A DNA stretch of 64,000 nucleotides from Nocardia spumae (GCF_020733635.1 NZ_JAJFZL010000001.1:1612001-1676000); one strand, 5' to 3'. Positions 41,589 through 51,986 are shown, numbered from the stretch's first letter. Made by a program: numbers and translations. The notes: generated from the letters alone by a model not told the origin.

Positions 41589-43334
41589 CTACTCCGCTGG
41601 GATCCGGGTGCCGAGCTGTCCGGGCGTCACCTGTTCGATCAGCGCCCACGCCCGCGCCACCGGGATGTCGACGATGCTGTATTTCTTCTTGCCCGCGGGA
41701 CTCGCGGCGACGAGGGTGGCCAAACCCGCCCGGCGCTGAAACCAGGTGCGGCGCACGGTCCATCCGATCACCCCCGGCGCCTCGAGGCAGTCGCGGTCGC
41801 GTTCCAGCGCGCCGCGGCGGGTGATCAGCCACACCGGTCGCGCACCGTCGGATGCGATCACGGCGTGGCCCAGGCCCCGATAGCGCTCCTGCGCCAGCGC
41901 TATCGAACCGAGCACCAGGACCGCGACAACGATCCACGCCCACGCCGGAACTCGATGACCCGCGAGCATGATCGCGGCCAGGGCGGCGAGTGCGATCCAC
42001 ACCGGCACGAAGGCCCGGGTGTAGCGCCGCCGCAGTGCCCGCGGGCCGTGCTGTTCGAGGGGGACCGAGATCGGTGCGGTCGCCGTCGCGATGTCGTCCC
42101 ACAGGGGTTGCGGCAGTGTGGGATCGGCCGCGTTCCCGGACCGCCCGGGTGGGCGGGAAGGGCTGGTGAGCAGCTGGGCCAGGGTGTGATCGACGGCCGC
42201 GCGCGGGGCTTGGGGCAGTAGTTTCTGCCGGGCGCCGGTGCCGGTCATGATGGCCTCGAGTTCCGCACCGCCGGCCAGGCGCAACAGCAACGGCTCCTGC
42301 ACCGTCGCGCCGCGCAGCCGGGACAGGTCGAGGGTGGTCTGCCGGGTGGTGAACAGGCCGCTGCGGATATGCAGCGCCGTGCCGTCGTCGACCACCCGAA
42401 GCCCGAAATATGTGGCCAGATAGTGAATACAGGCGGCGACGGCGGCGACCACGAGCAACGCGGCCACCGCCGCCGCCACGGCCAGCACGATGAAGACGGT
42501 GCTGTGCTTGCTCAAGCCCCGGACCGCTTCCGAGCGCACCAGCACATCCGCCACGCCCACCTTGGCGGCCAAGCCGATCACCGGTCCGACGATCGCCAGT
42601 CCGGTCAGCGACAGCGGGGCGTAGCGCACCCACTGGGGGCGCCACCGGCCGATCTCGGTACCGGCGTCGGGGAGATCGTCGCCGCGGCGCAGCGCGCGCC
42701 GCAGGGCCGCTCGCCCGCCGCCCGGTTCGCGCCGGCCGGACAGCTTCGGATCGTCGGCTCGAGGTGGCTCGGGGCCGGCAGTCGCATCGTTCGTCTCCGA
42801 GCGCCCGGATCGGTTCAGCAGCAGCGCCCGCAGTTCGGGAACCTGCCGGGCGTCGACCCCGTCGAGGTGGAAACGCTCCACGCGCTCGGCGTGTTGTCCG
42901 GTCCCGATGACCAGCCGCACCAAGCCGAGCAGCCGGTGCATCACATCGGCCTGGACGTCCACCGAGCGGATTCGCGAGCGCGGCACGGTCAGCGTCCGGC
43001 GGTGCAGCAGACCGCGTCGCAACTGCACGGTATCGGGCCCGATCCGATAGGCGGTCGTGAACCAGCGGGCCAGTGCGATGACGACGATCACCCCCGCGAC
43101 GACCGGACTCCACGCCGGATTGTCGCTCTGGCTGCCGACGATCACCGCGCCGAGCAGGACCGGGATGAATTTGATCAACTCGCGCACCGGGTGGACCAGC
43201 ATCATCCGCTTGTCGAGCCGCCGCCAGTCGGTATCCGCTGCCGTCGCGACCGCGGCGCCGGCCGATCCGATTGTCGATCCCGGCCGGGCGCCGTCGTGCC
43301 GATCGGTATCGGGTTCGCCGCCGAACGCGGTCAT
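41589..43334 (-). CDS. Bacterial PH (bPH2) domain membrane protein, YdbT-like
   Basis: 581 residues from ATG 43334; this ATG overlaps the stop of the upstream PH gene (ATGA). Pairs of membrane helices (e.g. [65 protein letters not shown]) alternate with three bPH2 segments (around TVQLRRGLLHRRTLTVPRSR, TALHIRSGLFTTRQTTLDLS and GALERDRDCLEAP). The same two-gene arrangement (ydbS-ydbT) occurs in Bacillus, where it is linked to resistance against an Amyloliquefaciens peptide and to membrane-protein function. Exact role here is unknown. Confidence 0.87.
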   Translation of the reverse strand: MTAFGGEPDTDRHDGARPGSTIGSAGAAVATAADTDWRRLDKRMMLVHPVRELIKFIPVLLGAVIVGSQSDNPAWSPVVAGVIVVIALARWFTTAYRIGPDTVQLRRGLLHRRTLTVPRSRIRSVDVQADVMHRLLGLVRLVIGTGQHAERVERFHLDGVDARQVPELRALLLNRSGRSETNDATAGPEPPRADDPKLSGRREPGGGRAALRRALRRGDDLPDAGTEIGRWRPQWVRYAPLSLTGLAIVGPVIGLAAKVGVADVLVRSEAVRGLSKHSTVFIVLAVAAAVAALLVVAAVAACIHYLATYFGLRVVDDGTALHIRSGLFTTRQTTLDLSRLRGATVQEPLLLRLAGGAELEAIMTGTGARQKLLPQAPRAAVDHTLAQLLTSPSRPPGRSGNAADPTLPQPLWDDIATATAPISVPLEQHGPRALRRRYTRAFVPVWIALAALAAIMLAGHRVPAWAWIVVAVLVLGSIALAQERYRGLGHAVIASDGARPVWLITRRGALERDRDCLEAPGVIGWTVRRTWFQRRAGLATLVAASPAGKKKYSIVDIPVARAWALIEQVTPGQLGTRIPAE

Positions 43335-43846
43335 GTGGCGTCCTCGCGATGCAGCGCCGCGATCTCGGTCAGACGGCTCACCGTCCGTTCCGCGACATCG
43401 AGGTCGAGCGCCACGATTCGCACCGCGCCCGCCGACGAGGCCGTCGTGACCGTGACCGTGGCCAGGCCGAACAGTTGCTCGAGCGGACCGCGGTGGGTAT
43501 CGACGGTCTGCACCCGGGTGATCGGCGCGACCCGGCACTCCTGGGTGAACCAGCCGGTCCGGGTGTAGACCGCGGTCTCGGTGATCTCCCACCGATGAAC
43601 GGCGTAGCGCCACAGCGGCACGACCAGCGCACTGAAGACGCCCAGCAGCGCGGCCCCGGCGACGACGGCCCCGGCCCAGAGCCGGTGCCGGTCGTCGACC
43701 AGCAGCCAGATCAGTCCGCCCACCAGCACGAAAGACCAGAAGACGGCGGGTCCGGTCGCCCACAGCAGAGGTGCCCGCGGACTGGCCCGCCAGGCCGGCG
43801 CTGCCATGATCGTGCGCGACGGCGAGGAATCCAGCGGCCGGATCAT
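43331..43846 (-). CDS. Bacterial PH (bPH2) domain membrane protein, YdbS-like
   Basis: 171 residues from ATG 43846. Two membrane helices (about 30-48, LLWATGPAVFWSFVLVGGLI; 55-75, LWAGAVVAGAALLGVFSALV) precede one bPH2 domain (WEITETAVYTRTGWFTQECR, PITRVQTVDTHRGPLEQLFGLATVTV), with the conserved RVQTV and GPLEQLFGL motifs. It is the first gene of a two-gene unit with the YdbT-like gene. Confidence 0.88.
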   Translation of the reverse strand: MIRPLDSSPSRTIMAAPAWRASPRAPLLWATGPAVFWSFVLVGGLIWLLVDDRHRLWAGAVVAGAALLGVFSALVVPLWRYAVHRWEITETAVYTRTGWFTQECRVAPITRVQTVDTHRGPLEQLFGLATVTVTTASSAGAVRIVALDLDVAERTVSRLTEIAALHREDAT

Positions 43847-43965
43847 GTCGCCATGGTGGCACGAATTCCGGAAACTGAGTCGCCACCGCAGGAATAACCC
43901 GCGACGGGCGCCGGGTTGACTCACGTCACAGGGCACCGAAGGGAGAACACTCGGATGGTTGGCGC

Positions 43966-46578
43966 ATGATCGACGGCGTGACAGAGCAACCGAACACCGG
44001 TCTACCGACCCCTGGTGTACCGCCCGCCCCACCGACGCCCTCGGCCATGCGCCGGGCGCTGCGGCGCGCGCGCGACGGGGCGACGCTCAATCTCGACGAG
44101 GCAGTAGTCCTCCTGCACGCGCGGGGCGACGATCTGGTGGATCTGTGCACGTCGGCGACGCGAGTGCGGGATGCCGGTCTGCGGGAGTCGAACACCGACG
44201 GGCCGTTGCCCATCACCTATTCGCGCAAGGTGTTCATCCCGCTGACCCGCCTGTGTCGCGACAAATGTCACTACTGCACATTCGTGACGGTGCCGGGCAA
44301 GCTGCGCGCCGAGGGCAAGGGGATGTATCTGGAACCCGACGAGGTTCTCGACATCGCCCGGCGCGGCGCCGAATTGGGCTGTAAGGAAGCACTTTTCACA
44401 CTGGGGGACCGCCCCGAGGAGCGTTGGCCGGAAGCCCGGCAGTGGCTCGACGAGCGCGGCTACGACTCCACCCTGGACTATGTGCGGGCCATGTCGATCC
44501 GGGTGCTCGAGGAGACCGGGCTGCTCCCGCATCTGAATCCGGGCGTGATGAGCTGGGCGGAACTGTCGCGGCTCAAGCCGGTCGCCCCCTCGATGGGCAT
44601 GATGCTCGAAACCACCTCCGAGCGCCTGTTCACCGAACGTGGTCAGGCCCACTACGGCAGTCCGGACAAGGATCCGCAGGTCCGCCTGCGGGCGCTGACC
44701 GATGCCGGGCGGCTGAGCATCCCGTTCACCACGGGCATTCTCGTCGGTATCGGGGAGACCTACGCCGAGCGTGTCGATTCCATCCTGGCGATCCGCCGCT
44801 CGCACAAGGCATTCGGTCACGTCCAGGAGGTGATCGTGCAGAACTTCCTGGCCAAGGCCGATACCGCCATGCGCGACACTCCCGATGCCGACCTGGCCGA
44901 GTTCCGCGCCACCATCGCCGTCACCCGGCTGCTGCTGGGGCCCAAGATGCGTATTCAGGCGCCGCCGAATCTGGTGTCGCTCGAGGAGTGCCGGGCACTG
45001 ATCGACGCCGGTATCGACGATTGGGGCGGGGTGTCACCGCTGACGCCCGACCATGTGAATCCGGAACGGCCCTGGCCGAATCTGGAAGTCCTCGCCGAGG
45101 TCACGGCGCAAGCCGGCTACGTGCTGACCGAGCGACTGACCGCACATCCCAAATACGTGCTCGCGGGCAACCCGTGGATCGATCCGCGGGTGCAGGGCCA
45201 TGTCGCCGCACTGGCCGATCCGCGCACCGGCCTGGCGCGGGAGGTGAATCCGGTCGGCCGTCCCTGGCAGGAGCCCGATCAGTCCTGGGAGTCGCTGGGC
45301 CGCACCGATCTCAACACCTCCATCGACACCGAGGGGCGCAATACCGAAGCTCGCAGTGACGCCGCGCTGGAAGGTGACGGCCTGGGTGCCTTCGGCGACT
45401 GGGAAACCGTTCGCGAACAAGTACTCTCGCTGTCCGCGCCGGTGAAGCTCGATACCGATGTGCTGGGTGCGCTGCGGGCGGCGGAGAAAGACCCCGCGGG
45501 GCTCACCGACGCCGAATATCTGGCGCTGGCGACTGCCGACGGGCCCGAACTCGACGCGATCGCGGCACTGGCCGACCAGCTGCGCCGCGACACCGTCGGT
45601 GACGATGTCACCTACGTGGTGAACCGCAATATCAACTTCACCAACATCTGCTACACCGGCTGCCGGTTCTGTGCCTTCGCCCAGCGCAAGGGCGATGCGG
45701 ACGCCTTCACCCTCTCCGCGGACGAGGTCGCCGAACGGGCCTGGGAAGCGCATGTCGAGGGCGCCACCGAAGTGTGTATGCAGGGCGGTATCGATCCGGA
45801 TCTGCCCGTCACCGGCTATGCCGATCTGGTGCGCGCGGTGAAGAAGCGGGTGCCGTCGATGCATGTGCACGCCTTCAGCCCGATGGAGATCGTCAACGGC
45901 GCCTCGCGCGGTGGCCAGAGCATCCACGACTGGCTGACCGCGCTGAAAGAGGCCGGACTGGACACGATTCCGGGTACGGCCGCGGAGATCCTGGACGACG
46001 AGGTGCGCTGGGTGCTCACCAAGGGCAAGCTGCCCACCTCGGCGTGGATCGAGGTGATCACCACCGCGCACAAGGTGGGCCTGCCGTCCAGTTCCACCAT
46101 GATGTACGGCCACGTCGACAACCCCAAGCACTGGGTGGGGCACCTGCGGGTACTGCGCGGCATCCAGGACGAGACCGGTGGTTTCACCGAATTCGTGCTG
46201 CTGCCGTTCGTCCATCAGAGCGCTCCGCTGTATCTGGCGGGCGCTTCCCGGCCGGGGCCGACGATTCGCGACAATCGTGCCGCGCACGCGCTGGCGCGGA
46301 TCATGCTGCACGGGCGGATCGCCAATATCCAGACCAGCTGGGTGAAACTGGGTGTGACCGGTACCCAGGTGATGCTCAATGGCGGCGCCAACGACCTCGG
46401 CGGTACGTTGATGGAGGAGACCATCTCCCGGATGGCCGGCTCCGAACACGGCTCGGCGAAGACGGTGGCGGAATTGGTCGAGATCGGCGAGGGGATCGGC
46501 CGTCCGGTGCGCGAGCGCACCACCACCTACGGCGTGCCGCGGCACCGGGTGTCGGCGCTACCGTTGTCGGTCGGCTGA
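43966..46578 (+). CDS. fbiC: FO synthase FbiC (fused CofG/CofH)
   Basis: 870 residues from ATG 43966 (a GTG at 43978 is also possible). Two radical-SAM modules lie in tandem: CRDKCHYC (Cys97, 101, 104) in the N-terminal CofG half, and CYTGCRFC (Cys562, 566, 569) in the C-terminal CofH half. Together they make FO, the deazaflavin core of F420, from tyrosine and a flavin precursor. This one-protein form is typical of actinobacteria. It lies upstream of fdxA, whose iron-sulfur product could supply electrons, and an F420-type PPOX gene lies 9 kb downstream. Confidence 0.97.
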   Translation: MIDGVTEQPNTGLPTPGVPPAPPTPSAMRRALRRARDGATLNLDEAVVLLHARGDDLVDLCTSATRVRDAGLRESNTDGPLPITYSRKVFIPLTRLCRDKCHYCTFVTVPGKLRAEGKGMYLEPDEVLDIARRGAELGCKEALFTLGDRPEERWPEARQWLDERGYDSTLDYVRAMSIRVLEETGLLPHLNPGVMSWAELSRLKPVAPSMGMMLETTSERLFTERGQAHYGSPDKDPQVRLRALTDAGRLSIPFTTGILVGIGETYAERVDSILAIRRSHKAFGHVQEVIVQNFLAKADTAMRDTPDADLAEFRATIAVTRLLLGPKMRIQAPPNLVSLEECRALIDAGIDDWGGVSPLTPDHVNPERPWPNLEVLAEVTAQAGYVLTERLTAHPKYVLAGNPWIDPRVQGHVAALADPRTGLAREVNPVGRPWQEPDQSWESLGRTDLNTSIDTEGRNTEARSDAALEGDGLGAFGDWETVREQVLSLSAPVKLDTDVLGALRAAEKDPAGLTDAEYLALATADGPELDAIAALADQLRRDTVGDDVTYVVNRNINFTNICYTGCRFCAFAQRKGDADAFTLSADEVAERAWEAHVEGATEVCMQGGIDPDLPVTGYADLVRAVKKRVPSMHVHAFSPMEIVNGASRGGQSIHDWLTALKEAGLDTIPGTAAEILDDEVRWVLTKGKLPTSAWIEVITTAHKVGLPSSSTMMYGHVDNPKHWVGHLRVLRGIQDETGGFTEFVLLPFVHQSAPLYLAGASRPGPTIRDNRAAHALARIMLHGRIANIQTSWVKLGVTGTQVMLNGGANDLGGTLMEETISRMAGSEHGSAKTVAELVEIGEGIGRPVRERTTTYGVPRHRVSALPLSVG

Positions 46579-46611
46579 GCGGGCCGGGCGGGCACCGTTG
46601 CCGCCGACAAG

Positions 46612-46630
46612 TTAGGCAAGGCTGACCAGT
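46612..46630. promoter_or_regulatory. Candidate IdeR/DtxR iron box upstream of fdxA
   Basis: TTAGGCAAGGCTGACCAGT matches 13 of 19 positions of the iron-box consensus TTAGGTTAGGCTAACCTAA, with the left half (TTAGGCAAGGCT) being a common mycobacterial form. It lies 75 bases before the fdxA start, next to TTGTCA (46630-46635), a possible -35 element. Confidence 0.5.
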
Positions 46631-46705
46631 TGTCATGTGAGTCGCCGGGATACTGTTGCGCGGGCGGAAGTGTCCCGCAGGCAAGGACAGACTAGGAGAG
46701 CGGCA

Positions 46706-47029
46706 GTGCCGTACATCATCGCTGAACCGTGCGTTGACGTGAAGGACAAGGCGTGCATCGAGGAATGCCCCGTGGACTGCATCTACGAGGGCAACCGCAT
46801 GCTGTACATCCAACCCGACGAGTGCGTGGACTGTGGTGCATGTGAGCCGGTCTGTCCGGTGGAAGCGATCTTCTACGAAGACGACACGCCGGACCAGTGG
46901 AGCGGGTACATCAACGCGAACGTCGACTTCTTCGACGACCTCGGCTCGCCGGGAGGCGCGACCAAGGTCGGTAAGACCGACTACGACGTACCGTTCATCG
47001 CCGCCCTGCCGCCGATGGCAGCCGAGTAG
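46706..47029 (+). CDS. fdxA: Seven-iron ferredoxin FdxA
   Basis: 107 residues; GTG 46706 follows AGGAGAGCGGCA. Cysteines at 9, 17 and 50 fit the 3Fe-4S ligands and those at 21, 40, 43 and 46 the 4Fe-4S ligands, with free Cys25, as in the well-studied Azotobacter/mycobacterial proteins. The acidic C-terminal extension (DDTPDQWSGYINANVDFFDD) is typical. It carries electrons to low-potential enzymes such as P450s. It lies just before dapC (11-base gap), an order conserved in mycobacteria, and an iron-box-like site lies upstream. Confidence 0.97.
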   Translation: MPYIIAEPCVDVKDKACIEECPVDCIYEGNRMLYIQPDECVDCGACEPVCPVEAIFYEDDTPDQWSGYINANVDFFDDLGSPGGATKVGKTDYDVPFIAALPPMAAE

Positions 47030-47040
47030 GTAGCGCCTCG

Positions 47041-48150
47041 GTGATCCGCGATCGCGTGCGGGTCAGCAGTCTGCTGCCCGACTTTCCCTGGGACACCATC
47101 GCCGCGGCCAAGGCGCGCGCCGCCGAACACCCCGACGGCATCGTCGATCTGTCGGTGGGCACTCCCGTCGATCCGGTCGATCCGCTGATTCGGAGCGCGC
47201 TCGCCTCGGTCGCGGAGGTTCCCGGCTATCCGGCCACCTACGGCACGCCCGAACTGCGCGAAGCCGCGGTCGCCGCGGTGGCCCGCCGCTTCGGCATGTC
47301 GGGGATCGAGCCGGATGCCGTACTGCCCGTGATCGGTACCAAGGAACTGATCGCGGGTCTGCCGCGCCTGCTCGGACTCGGTGCGTCGGATCTGGTGGTG
47401 ATTCCGGAGGTGGCGTATCCGACCTACGAGGTGGGCGCGCTGCTGTCCGGTTCGCGAATTCTGCGGGCGGACGGCATGACTCGGCTCGGGCCGGAGTCGC
47501 CGGCGCTGATCTATCTGAACTCGCCGTCGAATCCCACCGGCAAGGTGCTCGGCATCGATCACCTGCGCAAGGTGGTGGCCTTCGCCCGCGAGCGCGGAGC
47601 GATCGTCGCCTCCGACGAGTGCTATCTGGGGCTGACCTGGGATGCCGAGGCGGTGTCGATTCTCGATCCGCGGGTCTGCGACGGCGACCACACCGGCCTG
47701 CTGGCCATCCACTCACTGTCGAAGACCTCGAACTTGGCCAGTTACCGAGCCGGGTTCGTGACCGGTGACCTCGAGTTTGTGCGCGAACTGCTGGAGGTCC
47801 GCAAGCACTCCGGCATGATGGTGCCCTATCCGATTCAGGCGGCGATGACCGCCGCGCTCACCGACGATCAACACGAGGTGGTGCAGCGCGAACGCTATCG
47901 CGCGCGCCGCGAGGTGTTGCGGAAGGCGTTGGAGGAGTCGGGTTTCCGGGTCGACCACTCCGAGGCTGGACTGTATCTGTGGTCGACGCGAGGCGAGAAC
48001 TGCCGCACGACCCTGGACTGGCTGGCCGAGCGCGGTATCCTCGCGGCCCCCGGCGATTTCTACGGTCCCACCGGCACCGAACACGTGCGCATCGCGCTGA
48101 CCGCCACCGATGAGCGCATCGCCGCCGCGGCGGTCCGCCTGTCCGCTTGA
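47041..48150 (+). CDS. dapC: N-succinyldiaminopimelate aminotransferase DapC
   Basis: 369 residues from GTG 47041. This is a fold-type I PLP enzyme: YGTPELREAAV near the substrate loop, YLNSPSNPTGKV, SDECYLGLTW and the Schiff-base Lys228 in SLSKTSNLASYRAGF; the final RIALTATDERI contains the carboxylate-binding Arg. The position directly after fdxA, and the presence of dapD and dapE 8 kb downstream, support DapC of the succinylase lysine/meso-DAP pathway that feeds peptidoglycan. Confidence 0.93.
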   Translation: MIRDRVRVSSLLPDFPWDTIAAAKARAAEHPDGIVDLSVGTPVDPVDPLIRSALASVAEVPGYPATYGTPELREAAVAAVARRFGMSGIEPDAVLPVIGTKELIAGLPRLLGLGASDLVVIPEVAYPTYEVGALLSGSRILRADGMTRLGPESPALIYLNSPSNPTGKVLGIDHLRKVVAFARERGAIVASDECYLGLTWDAEAVSILDPRVCDGDHTGLLAIHSLSKTSNLASYRAGFVTGDLEFVRELLEVRKHSGMMVPYPIQAAMTAALTDDQHEVVQRERYRARREVLRKALEESGFRVDHSEAGLYLWSTRGENCRTTLDWLAERGILAAPGDFYGPTGTEHVRIALTATDERIAAAAVRLSA

Positions 48151-48284
48151 TCGGCCACCGGGATCGCTCGGTTCCGTCCTCGTTTGCCGGTCCGGGCAAC
48201 CGATCGGCATCGGTGGTGGCGCGACGCGCGAGACGCTGGCGGGTTTGACGGAGCATCGGAGCGTAACCGGACTAGCCTGGGGCT

Positions 48285-49922
48285 ATGGACGCTGTCACGG
48301 TTGTCCCGACTCCGGCTAACGAGCCGGTTCACTCGTATGCGCCGGGGAGCCGGGAACGAGAACTTCTGATCGGCAAACTTACCGAAATCTCCGGTCGGGC
48401 GGTGGATGTGCCGCTGGTCATCGGAGGTAAACATCGGCCGGGCACCGGCCGCCGCGCCGATATCGTGATGCCGCATCGGCACGCGCACGTACTCGGTACC
48501 TACACCGATGTCACCCAGGAGGAGGGTCGCGCCGCGGTCGAGGCGGCGACGGCGGCGGCGCCGGACTGGCGGGCGCTGCCGTTCGCCGAGCGCGCCGCCG
48601 TCCTGCTGCGGGCGGCCGATCTGCTGGCCGGGCCGTGGCGGGAGACGGTGGCCGCGGCGACCATGCTCGGGCAGTCGAAATCGGCGTATCAGGCCGAGAT
48701 CGACGCGCCCTGCGAACTGGTCGACTTCTGGCGGTTCAATGTGGCCTTCGCCGCGGGAATCTTCGCTCAGCAGCCGGAATCGGCGGCGGGAGTGTGGAAT
48801 CGGATGGACTACCGGCCACTGGAAGGGTTCGTCTACGCGATCACCCCGTTCAACTTCAGCGCGATCGCCGGTAATCTGCCCACCGCGCCCGCGCTGATGG
48901 GAAACACGGTGGTGTGGAAACCCTCTCCGACACAGACCCTGGCCGCGTACTACACGATGCGTGTGCTCGAGGAGGCCGGACTGCCGCCGGGAGTGATCAA
49001 TCTGGTCACCGGCGACGGTGTCGACCTGTCGGAGGTCGCGCTGAACGATCCGCGCCTGGCGGGTATCCACTTCACCGGCTCGACCCGCACCTTCCAGCAC
49101 CTGTGGCGGCAGGTGAGTGCGAATATCGATCGCTATCGCGGATATCCGCGCCTGGTGGGTGAGACCGGTGGCAAGGACTTCATCCTGGCGCACCGGTCCG
49201 CGGATCCGGATGCGTTGCGCACCGCGCTGATTCGCGGCGCTTACGAGTACCAGGGCCAGAAATGTTCGGCGGCCTCGCGCGCCTACATCCCGCGCTCGCT
49301 GTGGCGGGAGATGGGCGACGATTTCCTCACCCAGGTCGACGAGCTGAGCTACGGCGATATCGCGGATCTGACGAATTTCGGTGGGGCCGTGATCGATCGG
49401 CGCTCCTACGACAAGAATGTCGCGGCCGTGGAGCGCGCCCGCGCCGCTGGACTCGGCATTCCGGCCGGTGGGACCTACGACGACGGTGAGGGCTGGTTCG
49501 TCCGCCCTACGGTGCTGCTGGCGGATACCCCGCGCGACGAGGCGTTCACCACCGAGTACTTCGGCCCCATCCTGTCGGTCTACGTCTATGCCGACGATGC
49601 CCCGGACGCGTTCGATTCGATGCTGGCGGAAGTCGATACGGCGGCGCCCTATGCCCTGACCGGTGCGGTGTTCGCCCGCGACCGGGTCGCGATCGACCGG
49701 GCCGCGACCGCACTGCGCTACACGGCGGGCAATTTCTACATCAACGACAAGCCCACCGGGGCGGTGGTCGGCCAGCAGCCCTTCGGCGGCGCGCGGGCAT
49801 CGGGGACCGACGACAAGGCCGGTTCGTATCTGAATCTGCTGCGCTGGGTGGCACCCCGCGCCCTGAAGGAAACCTTCGTTCCGCCCACGGATTTCCGGTA
49901 TCCGCATATGGATCCCGAATGA
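48285..49922 (+). CDS. pruA: L-glutamate gamma-semialdehyde (P5C) dehydrogenase
   Basis: 545 residues from ATG 48285. The aldehyde dehydrogenase core includes ITPFNFSAIAGNLPTAPALMGN, the Glu of VGETGGKDFILAHRSAD and the catalytic Cys327 in GQKCSAASRAYIP, then EYFGPILSVYVY and the closing GGARASGTDDKAGS. Length and wording match RocA/PruA of mycobacteria, which turns glutamate semialdehyde into glutamate with NAD. The proline dehydrogenase gene follows 34 bases later, giving the two-step proline breakdown path. Confidence 0.95.
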   Translation: MDAVTVVPTPANEPVHSYAPGSRERELLIGKLTEISGRAVDVPLVIGGKHRPGTGRRADIVMPHRHAHVLGTYTDVTQEEGRAAVEAATAAAPDWRALPFAERAAVLLRAADLLAGPWRETVAAATMLGQSKSAYQAEIDAPCELVDFWRFNVAFAAGIFAQQPESAAGVWNRMDYRPLEGFVYAITPFNFSAIAGNLPTAPALMGNTVVWKPSPTQTLAAYYTMRVLEEAGLPPGVINLVTGDGVDLSEVALNDPRLAGIHFTGSTRTFQHLWRQVSANIDRYRGYPRLVGETGGKDFILAHRSADPDALRTALIRGAYEYQGQKCSAASRAYIPRSLWREMGDDFLTQVDELSYGDIADLTNFGGAVIDRRSYDKNVAAVERARAAGLGIPAGGTYDDGEGWFVRPTVLLADTPRDEAFTTEYFGPILSVYVYADDAPDAFDSMLAEVDTAAPYALTGAVFARDRVAIDRAATALRYTAGNFYINDKPTGAVVGQQPFGGARASGTDDKAGSYLNLLRWVAPRALKETFVPPTDFRYPHMDPE

Positions 49923-49956
49923 CCGGCGCCTCCGCCCCGGGGCGCGGGAGCCGGCC

Positions 49957-50922
49957 GTGAACCCCTTGCGGCCGGCCATTCTGGCGGCCGCGGGATCGAC
50001 CCGGATGAAGCGGGCCGTCACCGGATTCCCGGTCACCGCGGAGGTGGTGCACCGGTTCGTGGCGGGGGAGACGCGCGCCGACCTCGCGCCGGTGGTCGGC
50101 GAACTGCTGGCCAGCGGGCGAATGGTCAGCGTGGACTTTCTCGGCGAGTACACCACCGAACGGTTCATGGCCGACGACGCGGTGGCCGAATACCTGGCGT
50201 TGATCGACGATCTGGCGCGCCGCCGGACCGAAGCGGCGGTCCGGCCGGGCGCCGGTGTGGTGGCGTCGGTCGAGGTTTCGGTGAAGCTGTCCGCGCTGGG
50301 CCAGTCACTGGGGGCGGCGGGACCGGAGATCGCGGCCGAGAATCTGCGGACCCTGTGTGCGCGTGCCGAACAGGCCGGAGTATGGATCACCGTCGACGCG
50401 GAGGATCACACCACCACCGAGGGCACCGAATCGACGGTGCGGCGTATTCGCCGGGACCATCCCTGGCTGGCGGTGGCCACTCAGACCTATCTGCGCCGAG
50501 CCGAACAGCGGTGCCGCGCCGCCGCTGCCGAGGGTGCGCGAATCCGGTTGTGCAAGGGCGCCTATCGCGAGCCCGACAGCGTCGCCTTTCAGCGGTCCGC
50601 CGAGGTCGACGAATCCTACCTGCGCTGTCTCGAGGCGCTGATGGGTGGCGCGGGCTATCCGATGGTCGCCACCCACGATCCGGTGATGATCGCCGCCGCC
50701 CAGCACATGGCCGCCGAGCACGGCCGCGAGCCGGGAGATTTCGAATTCCAGATGCTGTACGGCATTCGGATTCTCGAACAGCGGCGCCTCACCGAGGCCG
50801 GGCACGCGGTCCGCGTCTACGTGCCCTACGGCACCCAGTGGTACGGCTATCTGATGCGCCGGTTGGCCGAACGTCCGGCCAACCTCGGCTTCTTTTTGCG
50901 CGCGCTGGCCGAGCGGCGCTGA
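49957..50922 (+). CDS. putA: Proline dehydrogenase (monofunctional)
   Basis: 321 residues from GTG 49957. The FAD barrel markers of PRODH are present: SVEVSVKLSALGQ, TVDAEDHTTTEGT, ATQTYLRRAEQRC, IRLCKGAYREP, VATHDPVMI and QMLYGIRILEQRR, with the C-terminal R-x2-R (YLMRRLAER) that binds the proline carboxylate. It oxidises proline to P5C at the membrane with FAD, and the product goes to PruA encoded just upstream. The small form is the usual actinobacterial type. Confidence 0.95.
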   Translation: MNPLRPAILAAAGSTRMKRAVTGFPVTAEVVHRFVAGETRADLAPVVGELLASGRMVSVDFLGEYTTERFMADDAVAEYLALIDDLARRRTEAAVRPGAGVVASVEVSVKLSALGQSLGAAGPEIAAENLRTLCARAEQAGVWITVDAEDHTTTEGTESTVRRIRRDHPWLAVATQTYLRRAEQRCRAAAAEGARIRLCKGAYREPDSVAFQRSAEVDESYLRCLEALMGGAGYPMVATHDPVMIAAAQHMAAEHGREPGDFEFQMLYGIRILEQRRLTEAGHAVRVYVPYGTQWYGYLMRRLAERPANLGFFLRALAERR

Positions 50923-50935
50923 ATTCGATCGGGCG

Positions 50936-51802
50936 TCAGACCAGTGGTCGCCCGAAGCGGCGGCGCAATCGCATGTCGGCGAGATAGAAGTTGAACGGGA
51001 ACACCCGGATCACCGTGGGCATCCGGGTCCACACCGCCGAGATCGAGCGCAGGATGAGGCGGAACCGGCGTTCGTCGCGCGCGGTCCACCGCATCCCCAT
51101 CTGATCGCGCAGGTGCTGCGGCAGGAGGGCGGTGACGGTGAACCGGTGGAAACGCGCGGACAGCAGTCGAATCAACCGCGGCTGCATCTTCAGATCGATC
51201 AGATCGTTGAAGTAGCGCCGTACCGGCTCGTCGATGGTCTTGGTCGCGAGGTTCTCCTCCCAGTACGCGTAGAACGCGTCCCGGTCGGCCGGCCACATCT
51301 CGGGCCGCATCTGCAGGGTGGTGCCGAGCCGGGCGCTGTAGCGGTAGAACCGTTCGGCGAATTCGGGGTCCATCGGCCCGCGCATGCGGTGGTAGAGGTC
51401 GTCCACGCCCCAGTACAGGCACGCGGCCACCCACAGCTGCAGCTTCGGATCGAAGGCGTTGTACTTGACCGGGCTGTCCGGTCCGGAATGCACCGGCCGG
51501 TGTGACGCGTTGACCGCTTCCCGATAGGTCTCCCGGTCCTTCTCGGTACCCATCCACGCGACGGCCAGATAGGTGAGCGTGGTGCGCAGCCGCTTGAGCG
51601 GGTGCAGCGTCACCTTGCCGCTGTCGACCGTGCTCTCCAGGACGCCGTAACCGACCGGCGGGTGGCTGAGCTGCATGATCACATTCGCGGCGCCGCCGAG
51701 GAAGGCGGCCACGCCGTCGATGTGCTCGCGGACGGTCTCGGGGGTCAGATCGTCGCCCGGAATCTCGGGCTCGTAGCCGGTCGCGGGCAGGGGGGCGGTC
51801 AT
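50936..51802 (-). CDS. MpaB-family oxygenase (DUF2236), paralogue 1
   Basis: 288 residues from ATG 51802. The DUF2236/MpaB pattern is clear: [76 protein letters not shown], and the MRPEMWPADRDAFYAYW segment with conserved His/Trp/Arg. These proteins are related to rubber oxygenase (Lcp) and to MpaB of mycophenolic acid synthesis, and many bind heme b. It is about half identical by eye to the paralogue at 52662-53507, and both flank a TetR gene. The substrate is unknown. Confidence 0.87.
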   Translation of the reverse strand: MTAPLPATGYEPEIPGDDLTPETVREHIDGVAAFLGGAANVIMQLSHPPVGYGVLESTVDSGKVTLHPLKRLRTTLTYLAVAWMGTEKDRETYREAVNASHRPVHSGPDSPVKYNAFDPKLQLWVAACLYWGVDDLYHRMRGPMDPEFAERFYRYSARLGTTLQMRPEMWPADRDAFYAYWEENLATKTIDEPVRRYFNDLIDLKMQPRLIRLLSARFHRFTVTALLPQHLRDQMGMRWTARDERRFRLILRSISAVWTRMPTVIRVFPFNFYLADMRLRRRFGRPLV

Positions 51803-51850
51803 CGTCGACTCGTCTCCTGTTCCTTCCCGCCGGAACGGCGAGAGAAAGTG

Positions 51851-51877
51851 TGAGAAGCTTTCTTACGAACCTTCTCA
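51851..51877. promoter_or_regulatory. 27-bp inverted-repeat operator candidate (upstream of paralogue 1)
   Basis: TGAGAAG and CTTCTCA arms flank a 13-base centre between divergent starts of MpaB paralogue 1 (51802) and the TetR gene (51987). A similar site with the same 27-bp span and TGAGAA...TCTCA ends lies before paralogue 2. Confidence 0.55.
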
Positions 51878-51986
51878 TTCGTGTGGCATCATGTCAATCG
51901 AGGGCCGCGTGGCCCTGTGGGAAGATGAGCGTGCCGATCCGTCGGCGCGATGGCGAGACACCTGGGCGAACGAGAGAGGGATGGCC

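Noticed and set aside
43335..43886. N-terminal extension of the YdbT-like gene through the YdbS-like gene
   Set aside because: The extension is out of frame with the real YdbS-like protein, and an ATGA overlap at 43331-43334 marks the true start.
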